8,607 nucleotides of DNA. Origin: Bacteroidota bacterium (GTDB lineage: Bacteria; Bacteroidota; Bacteroidia; Chitinophagales; Chitinophagaceae). Position 1 is the first letter of the stretch, and each line of letters starts with the position of its first letter. Below the pieces are notes generated by a model. The model saw only the letters and a program-made list of their open reading frames with translations, was not told the DNA's origin and made no database searches. Shown here one piece after another: positions 1 to 5,852 of the stretch. The position numbers were made by a program, and so were the translations under genes. Location of the stretch: positions 1-8,607 of the forward strand of contig CANGMV010000032.1 of the NCBI GenBank assembly GCA_947454745.1, read 5' to 3'.

Positions 1-129
1 AATCCTTCATTAAAGTCTAATGGAATGTGGACTGAATTAGTAGCTGTTGACATTACACCTTCTTTTAATTTTAACGGTAGTGCTAATTCAGCATATCCAA
101 TAGGTCTTCGTGTACAAGGTGCTAATATT
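1..129 (+). repeat. Module-start block, copy 1 (ITPSF...LRVQGAN)
   Basis: The encoded segment VDITPSF...GLRVQGAN matches LDITPTF...MRVNGTAN at 1171-1293. The match begins at the first base of the window, so this copy is cut by the window edge. In the second copy this block starts about 50 bases after the end of an AKTF spacer. An AKTF spacer, and hence at least one more module, is therefore predicted just upstream of the window. Confidence 0.75.
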
Positions 130-3100
130 GTTGCTACTGGGGCAGGAAATGATCCTTCTAACACAGCTATTGGAGTGCAATCTTTAAATAATAATACCGC
201 CACAAGTAATGGTAATAATACAGCTGTTGGATATAACGCATTAACCTCAACTCTAACTGGTACCGCTAATACTTCAATTGGAAGTAATACTTTAATTTAT
301 TCTCAATCAGGGTCAAATAATACAGCAGTTGGATATAATGCATTAACTTATAATATAGCAAATAACAACACTGCAATAGGCAATTATGCTTTATCTAACG
401 CTGTAAGTGCTACTAATAACATTGCAATAGGTAAGGATGCCGGGGCTCATTATGGTCCTATATTTGGCAGCGGTTATACCGCTTCCTCGGGTACTGGGAA
501 TATTTTAATTGGTACAGATGTTCGCCCACTAACGAATTCAGGTTCTTACGAAATTGTAATTGGGGCATCAAATGGTACAGGTTCTATTGGTGATGGAAGC
601 AATACCACCACTATTGGAGCGCCTAATACAACAAGTGTAAAATTGTATGGATCAACTTGGCGTAATAATGAGGCAGTTGCAAAGCAAAATACCGAGACTA
701 AAGACTTAACAATTAAAGGACAAGATGCAAATGTTGTTGGTTATGGTGGTGGTGCAAATAATCACGGGGGGCATATAAATCTTACCCCTGGTCAAGCAAC
801 AGGCACAGAGGTTGGAGGAAGTATAAATTTAAATGTGGGTTCAGGCACAACTAGTGGTACGGTGAATATTAACGGTCAAGTTAAAATCACAGGTGGCACA
901 CCAGGAGTAGGAAAAGTTTTAACATCAGATGCAAATGGATTAGCAACATGGGCAACCGCTGCTGGAGGTTCTGGTGTATCTACTTTAACTTATACAACGG
1001 CTAGCTCTTATGCAAATGGAGGTACGATAAGTGGAACTACTTTAACATTGGCTGCAGCAGATGTAAATAATCCTGGTTTGGTTTCAACTGGTGTTCAGAC
1101 ATTTGCTGGTGCAAAGACATTTTCTCCTACAGTAACTGCATCTGGGGGTAGCGCATTAGGAATAGCTATTACCCCTAAACTTACAGCCGCTGCTGCGAAT
1201 GACATTTTAGTAGGACTTGATATTACTCCGACATTTATACAGGGATCATTTAATCCTTCAATGTATGCAATGAGGGTAAATGGAACAGCAAACTTTACAA
1301 ATGATTTAATTTCAAATGGAACATATTTTGGAGCAGGTAAATTTGCAGGAAATGTTGCCATTGGAAGTGGTGTTTTAATGTATAATACAGCTGGTACAGA
1401 AAATATTGGTATAGGTTCAAGTGCCCTCCGTTATTGGAATCAGTCAGGAGGAGGAAACAACGTCGCAATCGGTGGATATGCGTTAGGAGGGTCTTCAAAT
1501 GCAGGAGTATATAATATAGCAATTGGACAATATGCATTAGGTAATAATACAGGATCTTCTACTACGGGTTCCTATAATACTGCTATTGGAATTCAAGCGC
1601 TTCAGAGTAATACAACTGGTAATTACAATACTGCAATGGGTTATCAAGCGATGTCTTCAGGTACTAATACGAGTAATGAAAATTCAGCATTTGGTATGTA
1701 TACACTTCAAAGTAATACGGGAAGTAATAATTCAGGCTTTGGAAGTAGGGCTTTGTATAGTAATACTTCCGGGAACTCTAATAGTGCATTCGGTTCTTAT
1801 TCACTCTTCTCAAATACTTATGCAAAGCGCAATACTGCAATGGGTGCATTTGCATTACGTTATATCAATGGAACTTCTGGTGACATAGGCGCGTATAATA
1901 TTGCATTAGGTTACCAAGCTGGTTCATCTATTGGTACAGGTACAACCAATAATACAATAGGTCAGGGGTCATTATTTCTCGGATATGATACTAGACCATT
2001 GAATGATGGGGACATAAATGAAGTAGTCATTTCCGGTTATGCAGGAAGTAGTCCAGCTGCTGGTATGACAGGTAATGGTTCTAATACTACTACAATTGGA
2101 AATTCGGCAACAACTGATACTTATATTAACGGTAATCTTAATCTAACTGGAAAAGTAAAAATTGCAGGCGGCACACCAGGACTTGGAAAAGTATTAACAT
2201 CGGATGCGAATGGGTTAGCTTCTTGGGCAACTCTAAGTTCAGGAGTTTCAACTTTAACCTATTCAGCTGCTAGCTCTTATGCAAATGGGGGAACTATTAG
2301 TGGAACCACTTTGACTTTATCTGCTGCAGACGCTACAAATCCTGGATTGGTTTCTACAGGTGCACAAACATTTGCAGGGGCAAAGACATTTACAAATACG
2401 GTGACATTTAAAAATATTACTTTCTCAGATTTTTATAACATCCCCATTAATGGTGGATTTGCAGGGAATACCGGTCAATACAATATTGGTTTAGGTTGGA
2501 GTGTGTTGAATAATTCAAATACAGGAAATAATAATATTGGTTTGGGTTATTATGTGCTAAATGCAAATACATCTGGGGCTAATAATCATGCGATTGGGTA
2601 CAATGCTTTGGCATTAAATACGACTGGTAATAATAATGTTGCCATTGGTGCTGCGGCTATGAATAATAATACACAGGGTAATTACAACACGAGTATTGGG
2701 CATAACTCGCTTAGCGCTAACACAACTGGAAATATGAATACCGTATTAGGGGCAAATGCGTTATCTCTCAATACGACAAACGGGGATAATACAGCGGTAG
2801 GTTATTATGCGCTTCACAATAGTACGGCAAGTGCTAACGAAGCATTTGGTAGTAATAGTTTAGCCTCAAACACAACTGGAACAGGAAATGTAGCCTTTGG
2901 CGGGGGAACAAGTTCTAGTAATACAACGGGTAATTATAATACAGCAATTGGTGGATCAGCTTTAGGAAGTTCAACCACATCTCCTGATAATGTGGCGGTT
3001 GGTAATTCTGCTGGGGCTTATTTAACAACTGATGCTACAAATACAGGAGGAAGCGTTTTCTTGGGAAGAGACGCTGGTAGATTTTTCGGAAATGCAATTA

Positions 3101-4326
3101 ATAGTGGTCAACATACCACAGGATACAATAACATCTTAATCGGTAAGGATGTGCGTCCATTAGCGAATGGGGATAACAATGAAATTGTGATTTCTCCTTA
3201 TAACATGAATAACTATTATGGGGGTACTTCTGTATTAGGATTAGGTGGTATAGGAGGTGGTTCTAATACCACTACGATTGGTAATACCTCTACTACTAAC
3301 GCTGTAATTTATGGTTCTGCTAGCCTTTCAAATTTAACCGCTACTGCCACTTTAATTGGGGGTGCAACAGGTGCTAATGGTGGTGATTTTGTTTTAAAAG
3401 CACAAAGTGCCACAGGGGCTTATGGTAATGGGGGTAATATTGTATTAACACCTGGTACTGCTATTTCAGGAAGCAATAACGGTGTTGTTAAAGTAAATGG
3501 TAGTGTTCAAATTACCGGTGGTACACCTGGCCTAGGTAAAGTGTTGACTTCTGATGCAAGTGGTGTGGGTACATGGATCGCACCTGTAGGCGTTTCAAGT
3601 TTAGGTGCATTTTCTACAACTTCAAATGCAAAAGGGGGTGTAATTAATGGAACAACTTTAAACTTAACTGCTGCGGATGCTACAAATCCGGGATTGATTT
3701 CTACTGATGCACAAACTATTGTAGGGACCAAAACATTTTCTAGCACAACTACAAATTTTAATGGTCAAATAAAAATTGTTGATGGCTCACAAGCAGTGAA
3801 TAGAGTATTGGTCTCTGATGCGAACGGTCTGGCCAGTTGGGCAAATCCATTACCATCGGGTCAATTTGGAACATTGACTGATGATGGCAATGCTCAAACG
3901 CTTATGCCAAATGGGAGTGGAACAACAAGTAGGACCTATTTAAATTCTTACATTACGTTACCACCGGGGAAATGGGATGTGAATTGCAATATTTTAACAG
4001 ATGTTTCAGACGGAAATGCAACATCAGGAAGTTGGTGGGTAAGACTAGGTTTTAGTACTTCAAGCAGTTCATTAGTGAATAATAATACCGATTTCCCTAT
4101 TAATACATTAGTAAGTGGGAGAGTTACCGCAATCGCCGCTGCAAAATATGATATGGTTAAAGGTCATATTATTATTAATAATACATCTGGTAGTTCAAAA
4201 ACCTATTATTTATGGGCAGACACTTGTGAACTAATTGGCGCAAATAGCGGTAGTACTAATAGTTTGAAAAAAATGTCTAGTCGCAGTTTTGGTGAAAATT
4301 TAATTTTTGCATTGCCAATGTATTAA
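1..4326 (+). CDS. Giant fibre/adhesin-like repeat protein, 5'-truncated by the window edge
   Basis: The reading frame is open from base 1 to the TAA at 4324-4326 (1,441 residues visible) and enters from upstream, so the in-frame ATG at 25 is almost certainly internal. The protein is rich in Gly, Ser, Thr, Asn and Ala. It has about 28 NTAIGxxAL-type repeats in three arrays, separated by conserved blocks (DVRPL..., SNTTTIG, GKVLTSDANG, NPGLVSTGxQTFAGAKTF). Such repeats form beta-roll or beta-prism stalks and heads in trimeric adhesins and fibre proteins, so a trimeric surface fibre is inferred. The C-terminal 160 residues are unique in sequence and may be a globular tip. There is no YadA-like anchor, S74 intramolecular chaperone or T9SS sorting domain at the C-terminus; any signal peptide or anchor would be in the missing N-terminal part. 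The small-gene cluster downstream begins after 59 bases. A phage-type tail fibre is the main alternative, but no phage genes are nearby. The repeat-fibre call is firm; the function is inferred. Confidence 0.85.
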   Translation, partial: NPSLKSNGMWTELVAVDITPSFNFNGSANSAYPIGLRVQGANIVATGAGNDPSNTAIGVQSLNNNTATSNGNNTAVGYNALTSTLTGTANTSIGSNTLIYSQSGSNNTAVGYNALTYNIANNNTAIGNYALSNAVSATNNIAIGKDAGAHYGPIFGSGYTASSGTGNILIGTDVRPLTNSGSYEIVIGASNGTGSIGDGSNTTTIGAPNTTSVKLYGSTWRNNEAVAKQNTETKDLTIKGQDANVVGYGGGANNHGGHINLTPGQATGTEVGGSINLNVGSGTTSGTVNINGQVKITGGTPGVGKVLTSDANGLATWATAAGGSGVSTLTYTTASSYANGGTISGTTLTLAAADVNNPGLVSTGVQTFAGAKTFSPTVTASGGSALGIAITPKLTAAAANDILVGLDITPTFIQGSFNPSMYAMRVNGTANFTNDLISNGTYFGAGKFAGNVAIGSGVLMYNTAGTENIGIGSSALRYWNQSGGGNNVAIGGYALGGSSNAGVYNIAIGQYALGNNTGSSTTGSYNTAIGIQALQSNTTGNYNTAMGYQAMSSGTNTSNENSAFGMYTLQSNTGSNNSGFGSRALYSNTSGNSNSAFGSYSLFSNTYAKRNTAMGAFALRYINGTSGDIGAYNIALGYQAGSSIGTGTTNNTIGQGSLFLGYDTRPLNDGDINEVVISGYAGSSPAAGMTGNGSNTTTIGNSATTDTYINGNLNLTGKVKIAGGTPGLGKVLTSDANGLASWATLSSGVSTLTYSAASSYANGGTISGTTLTLSAADATNPGLVSTGAQTFAGAKTFTNTVTFKNITFSDFYNIPINGGFAGNTGQYNIGLGWSVLNNSNTGNNNIGLGYYVLNANTSGANNHAIGYNALALNTTGNNNVAIGAAAMNNNTQGNYNTSIGHNSLSANTTGNMNTVLGANALSLNTTNGDNTAVGYYALHNSTASANEAFGSNSLASNTTGTGNVAFGGGTSSSNTTGNYNTAIGGSALGSSTTSPDNVAVGNSAGAYLTTDATNTGGSVFLGRDAGRFFGNAINSGQHTTGYNNILIGKDVRPLANGDNNEIVISPYNMNNYYGGTSVLGLGGIGGGSNTTTIGNTSTTNAVIYGSASLSNLTATATLIGGATGANGGDFVLKAQSATGAYGNGGNIVLTPGTAISGSNNGVVKVNGSVQITGGTPGLGKVLTSDASGVGTWIAPVGVSSLGAFSTTSNAKGGVINGTTLNLTAADATNPGLISTDAQTIVGTKTFSSTTTNFNGQIKIVDGSQAVNRVLVSDANGLASWANPLPSGQFGTLTDDGNAQTLMPNGSGTTSRTYLNSYITLPPGKWDVNCNILTDVSDGNATSGSWWVRLGFSTSSSSLVNNNTDFPINTLVSGRVTAIAAAKYDMVKGHIIINNTSGSSKTYYLWADTCELIGANSGSTNSLKKMSSRSFGENLIFALPMY
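160..456 (+). repeat. NTAIG repeat array 1 (about 6 units)
   Basis: In-frame units begin NTAIGVQSL, NTAVGYNAL, NTSIGSNTL, NTAVGYNAL, NTAIGNYAL and NIAIGKDAG, spaced about 16-19 residues apart. The pattern is a hydrophobic-Gly core followed by an Asn/Ser/Thr-rich turn, as in the head repeats of trimeric adhesins. This array is about half the length of the other two. Confidence 0.85.
496..654 (+). repeat. DVRPL/SNTTTIG block, copy 1
   Basis: This encodes GNILIGTDVRPL, then EIVIG, then GSNTTTIG and a short KLYGS strand. The same order recurs at 1966-2136 and 3121-3318, each time directly after an NTAIG array, so it probably caps the array structurally. Confidence 0.8.
709..873 (+). repeat. Gly-rich stalk block, copy 1 (GGHINLTPG...)
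   Basis: A Gly/Asn-rich segment with the pattern GGGANNHGGHINLTPG...GGSINLNVGSG. It resembles the segment at 3352-3498 (GGATGANGGDFVLKAQS...GGNIVLTPG) and is missing from the middle module, where the SNTTTIG block runs almost directly into the GKVLTSDANG spacer. Confidence 0.7.
874..1122 (+). repeat. GKVLTSDANG/AKTF spacer, copy 1 (83 residues)
   Basis: This encodes GQVKITGGTPGVGKVLTSDA, then a GVSTLTY...ASSYANGGTISGTTLTL segment, then NPGLVSTGVQTFAGAKTF. It is the most conserved unit in the protein, repeated at 2149-2391 and 3499-3738, with a fourth copy of the first half at 3763-3843. Confidence 0.9.
1171..1293 (+). repeat. Module-start block, copy 2 (LDITPTF...MRVNGTAN)
   Basis: This matches the block at the window start (1-129) across the TELVAVDITPSF/DILVGLDITPTF core and the LRV.GAN/MRVNGTAN end. 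No equivalent is seen at the start of the third module. Confidence 0.75.
1351..1965 (+). repeat. NTAIG repeat array 2 (about 11 units)
   Basis: In-frame units begin NVAIGSGVL, NIGIGSSAL, NVAIGGYAL, NIAIGQYAL, NTAIGIQAL, NTAMGYQAM, NSAFGMYTL, NSGFGSRAL, NSAFGSYSL, NTAMGAFAL and NIALGYQAG. A run of Phe-containing units (NSAFG, NSGFG) in the middle distinguishes this array from array 1. The second and sixth positions of the motif are hydrophobic throughout. Confidence 0.85.
1966..2136 (+). repeat. DTRPL/SNTTTIG block, copy 2
   Basis: This encodes GSLFLGYDTRPL, then EVVIS, then GSNTTTIGN and a short YINGN strand. It has the same order as copies 1 and 3, with a longer Gly/Ala insert before SNTTTIG than copy 1. 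Confidence 0.8.
2149..2391 (+). repeat. GKVLTSDANG/AKTF spacer, copy 2 (81 residues)
   Basis: Nearly identical to copy 1 at the protein level (GTPGLGKVLTSDANGLASWA, ASSYANGGTISGTTLTL, NPGLVSTGAQTFAGAKTF), but many third codon positions differ. The start-to-start distance from copy 1 is 1,275 bases. Confidence 0.9.
2482..3021 (+). repeat. NTAIG repeat array 3 (about 11 units)
   Basis: Units begin NIGLGWSVL, NIGLGYYVL, NHAIGYNAL, NVAIGAAAM, NTSIGHNSL, NTVLGANAL, NTAVGYYAL, NEAFGSNSL, NVAFGGGTS, NTAIGGSAL and NVAVGNSAG. The turn NTTGN recurs between many units (for example before NNVAIG, MNTVLG and YNTAIG). This gives short DNA-level repeats such as aatacaacgggtaatta without long exact identity. 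Confidence 0.85.
3121..3318 (+). repeat. DVRPL/SNTTTIG block, copy 3
   Basis: This encodes NNILIGKDVRPL, then NEIVIS, then GGGSNTTTIGN and VIYGS. It is longer than the other copies because of a Tyr/Gly-rich insert (NNYYGGTSVLGLGG) before SNTTTIG. Confidence 0.8.
3352..3498 (+). repeat. Gly-rich stalk block, copy 2
   Basis: Encodes LIGGATGANGGDFVLKAQS, then GGNIVLTPG, then VVKVN. It resembles 709-873 and sits in the same place, between the SNTTTIG block and the GKVLTSDA spacer. Confidence 0.7.
3499..3738 (+). repeat. GKVLTSDASG/TKTF spacer, copy 3 (80 residues)
   Basis: The most diverged of the full copies: GTPGLGKVLTSDASGVGTW, then GGVINGTTLNLTAADATNPG, then QTIVGTKTF. Its start lies 1,350 bases after copy 2. 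It is followed by a fourth, partial copy. Confidence 0.85.
3763..3843 (+). repeat. GKVLTSDANG spacer, partial copy 4
   Basis: Only the first third of the spacer is present (GQIKIVDG...RVLVSDANGLASWA). The ASSYANGG and AKTF parts are replaced by the start of the unique C-terminal domain, so this copy is the joint between stalk and tip. Confidence 0.8.
3853..4323 (+). other. Unique C-terminal domain of the fibre protein, possible tip
   Basis: About 157 non-repetitive residues follow the last spacer. They look like an all-beta fold: YLNSYITLPPGKWDV, then SWWVRLGFSTSS, then KGHIIINNTSG, KTYYLWADTCEL, and a closing strand ENLIFALPMY. Alternating strands opening with a LPPGKW turn and ending on a hydrophobic C-terminal strand resemble C1q/TNF-like or phage receptor-binding jelly-roll tips. 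That comparison rests on pattern only. Cys occurs in KWDVNCNI and ADTCEL. Confidence 0.5.
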
Positions 4327-4351
4327 CAATAGCATTCATCAAAACTTAATT

Positions 4352-4366
4352 ATATAAAATTTATAT
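4352..4366. promoter_or_regulatory. Short AT-rich inverted repeat upstream of the HTH gene
   Basis: ATATAAA, one central A, then TTTATAT: a perfect 7-base inverted repeat lying 19 bases before the ATG of the LuxR-type gene. Dimeric LuxR/NarL-family proteins bind inverted repeats, so this could be an operator. In sequence this AT-rich, chance is a serious alternative. Confidence 0.25.
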
Positions 4367-4385
4367 CAGAAATTAAACCCATAAT

Positions 4386-4604
4386 ATGAATACAACTATC
4401 AATATAAATCCTCTTGAAAAGCTCTCTAAGCGAGAAAAACAAATACTTGACTTAATGCTAAGCGGTCTATTAATTAAAGATATTGGGTCGGCGCTAGGGT
4501 TAAAATCAAACACCATTTCGACTTTTAAAAAAAGTATTTTAATTAAAACTGGGACAAAAAATATTATAGAACTATTCCAGTTAGCTAATAATTTAAAAAA
4601 ATAA
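4386..4604 (+). CDS. Small stand-alone LuxR/GerE-type helix-turn-helix DNA-binding protein
   Basis: A 72-residue protein made almost entirely of one GerE domain (about residues 12-68). It has the family pattern LSKREKQILDLMLSG at 13-27, IKDIGSALGLKSNTIS at 30-45 (the helix-turn-helix) and a recognition helix continuing into STFKKSILIKTG. The KNIIELFQLA tail matches the last helix. No receiver, PAS or ligand-binding domain precedes it, and an in-frame TAA at 4374-4376 just upstream shows it is not the 3' piece of a longer gene. It should act as a transcription regulator, probably as a dimer. The usual His in TVSTH is Phe47 here. It lies 59 bases after the fibre gene and 11 bases before the barrel gene, so it probably regulates this locus; that role is inferred from position. 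Confidence 0.85.
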   Translation: MNTTININPLEKLSKREKQILDLMLSGLLIKDIGSALGLKSNTISTFKKSILIKTGTKNIIELFQLANNLKK

Positions 4605-4615
4605 TAAGAAGTTGT

Positions 4616-5419
4616 ATGTTTAGAAAAAAAATAAAATATTTCATCGCTTTTATTTTGTTATTGTTGGCTGGTCAATCTTTTGCTCAGGATACAACTAGTA
4701 ATATGTTGTATCAAAAGCAATTAGATAGGTTGTATTTAAAGCGTCCTTTTTCAGAAGTGGTTGCCGGGTTTAAAAATTCAGTTAAAGTTAAATGGAATAA
4801 AGCTTTTGTAAATTTCGCTAACAATGAAACTTATCTTTTTGCTGGAATGAATTTATCAAAACAAACCATTACTTCACAAAATTATCAGTCTGCCTTTAAC
4901 TATAAATTGGATATCATAAATAAAAACGTTTTCAATCCTGGGTATTTTGGAGGTGTAAGAATAGATGGCAAATACAAAGAAAAATATCCGTATTCGTTTT
5001 CTTTTGCATTGAATAAATATGCTACAGGTACAAATTACAAAAACGGCAAATCGATCGAACCATATATTGGCACTTTTTCCAATTTCAAAGCAGAGCAGCA
5101 AATGCTAATTTTAAGTTTTGCAGCTCATTATAAGTACAATATGGTTTTAGGAGATACGAGTAAACGTAAATTATATTTTGTGGCAGGGCCTAGCTTAGAC
5201 TTTAGATTTTCGAATCAGAGCTTGGATAACAGAGTGAATAATTTGTATAAAGCCATATTTGTAAAAGCAGACCTGGGTATTGAATTTGATAATCAATCTT
5301 ATTATACTTTGTTTTTGCATTATAAACAAGGAGTTCATTCAATTACAAAATCACCCATTAAAGACTACATAGGTAGTTTTGAATTGGGTATGCTTATTAA
5401 GGCCAGTGATTTATTTTAA
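4616..5419 (+). CDS. Probable outer-membrane beta-barrel protein
   Basis: 267 residues. Residues 1-23 are a classic Sec signal peptide (basic RKKIK start, hydrophobic FIAFILLLLAG core, probable cleavage SFA/QD). The mature part is rich in amphipathic, aromatic-ended strands: YLFAGMNLS, YFGGVRIDGKY, YSFSFALNKYA, MLILSFAAHYKYNM, KLYFVAGPSLDFRF, IFVKADLGIEF, YYTLFLHYKQG and FELGMLIKASDLF, about eight in all. The chain ends in Phe, the usual C-terminal signal for BAM-assisted insertion. I do not recognise a specific family. The LNPA.AG start of PorP/SprF T9SS proteins is absent, so that label is not supported. It may be an anchor, assembly partner or export aid for the fibre or for the two small envelope proteins that follow; that is inference from gene order. 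The start follows an A/G-rich leader 11 bases after the HTH gene. Confidence 0.75.
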   Translation: MFRKKIKYFIAFILLLLAGQSFAQDTTSNMLYQKQLDRLYLKRPFSEVVAGFKNSVKVKWNKAFVNFANNETYLFAGMNLSKQTITSQNYQSAFNYKLDIINKNVFNPGYFGGVRIDGKYKEKYPYSFSFALNKYATGTNYKNGKSIEPYIGTFSNFKAEQQMLILSFAAHYKYNMVLGDTSKRKLYFVAGPSLDFRFSNQSLDNRVNNLYKAIFVKADLGIEFDNQSYYTLFLHYKQGVHSITKSPIKDYIGSFELGMLIKASDLF

Positions 5420-5429
5420 AAAAATTATT

Positions 5430-5852
5430 ATGAAAAGATATTTATATGGGCTATGGGTTGTTTCAACTTCATTATTAATATTTAGTTGTAGCAAGGATAC
5501 AGCTGGGGCAGAAACTGCTTTAGCGCAACAATTCATCCAAGATAAAACTTGGTATTTGGATTATAGTATTGTTAGCTCGGCTTCTGGTGAAAAGACTAAA
5601 TCTTATGTAGGTCAATCTACCTATTTTATTAATTTTTTATCAAATGGTTCAACCAAAGATTCAGATGGAATTAGCGGTTCTTATACAATTGAAAAAACAA
5701 ACAATCAATTGCAAATTCATGTACAAGCTAAAACAAGTGCAGCCAACAGTGTAGCATTTATTTATAATTTAGAAACTGTCGGCGCCCAAAATTTGGTATT
5801 ATTTTACCAAACCAATAATCAATTAACTAAGCTATATTATAGTGCTAAGTAA
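5430..5852 (+). CDS. Small lipoprotein, lipocalin-like
   Basis: 140 residues from ATG 5430. This start is preferred over the in-frame ATG at 5379, which would overlap the barrel gene by 41 bases and put 17 extra residues before a good signal peptide. Residues 1-19 form a lipoprotein signal peptide with a LLIFS-Cys20 lipobox, so the mature protein should be lipid-anchored at Cys20 (CSKDTAG). The rest is all-beta in appearance: QDKTWYLDYSI at 37-47, then YVGQSTYFINFLSNGS, GSYTIEKTNNQLQIHV, AFIYNLETV and NLVLFYQTN. The early Trp41 and the FLSNGS...GSYTI pattern resemble the small lipocalin-like lipoproteins common in Bacteroidota. The ligand is unknown. It begins 10 bases after the barrel gene and overlaps the next gene by 11 bases. 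Confidence 0.75.
   Translation: MKRYLYGLWVVSTSLLIFSCSKDTAGAETALAQQFIQDKTWYLDYSIVSSASGEKTKSYVGQSTYFINFLSNGSTKDSDGISGSYTIEKTNNQLQIHVQAKTSAANSVAFIYNLETVGAQNLVLFYQTNNQLTKLYYSAK

Noticed and set aside
1095..1888. Overlapping open frames on both strands inside the fibre gene (1095-1361 -, 1295-1537 -, 1586-1888 +)
   Set aside because: They lie wholly within the well-supported fibre reading frame, have no recognisable motifs, and arise from the repeat-rich composition.
160..3021. Regular DNA repeats of about 45-60 bases resembling a CRISPR array
   Set aside because: They are in frame, imperfect and translate to the NTAIG units; there are no identical direct repeats with unique spacers.
3507..3746. 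Minus-strand open frame opposite the third spacer
   Set aside because: It is the complement of the conserved GKVLTSDASG spacer; the protein-level conservation is on the plus strand.
1..4326. The fibre gene as part of a prophage
   Set aside because: No capsid, tail, integrase or lysis genes are visible in the window and the neighbours encode envelope and housekeeping proteins; sequence upstream would be needed to exclude it fully.
4874..5101. Minus-strand open frame inside the barrel gene
   Set aside because: It is a shadow of the barrel coding sequence with no family features.
5379..5429. Upstream in-frame ATG for the lipoprotein gene
   Set aside because: It would overlap the barrel gene by 41 bases and displace the lipoprotein signal peptide; ATG 5430 puts Cys20 in the right place.
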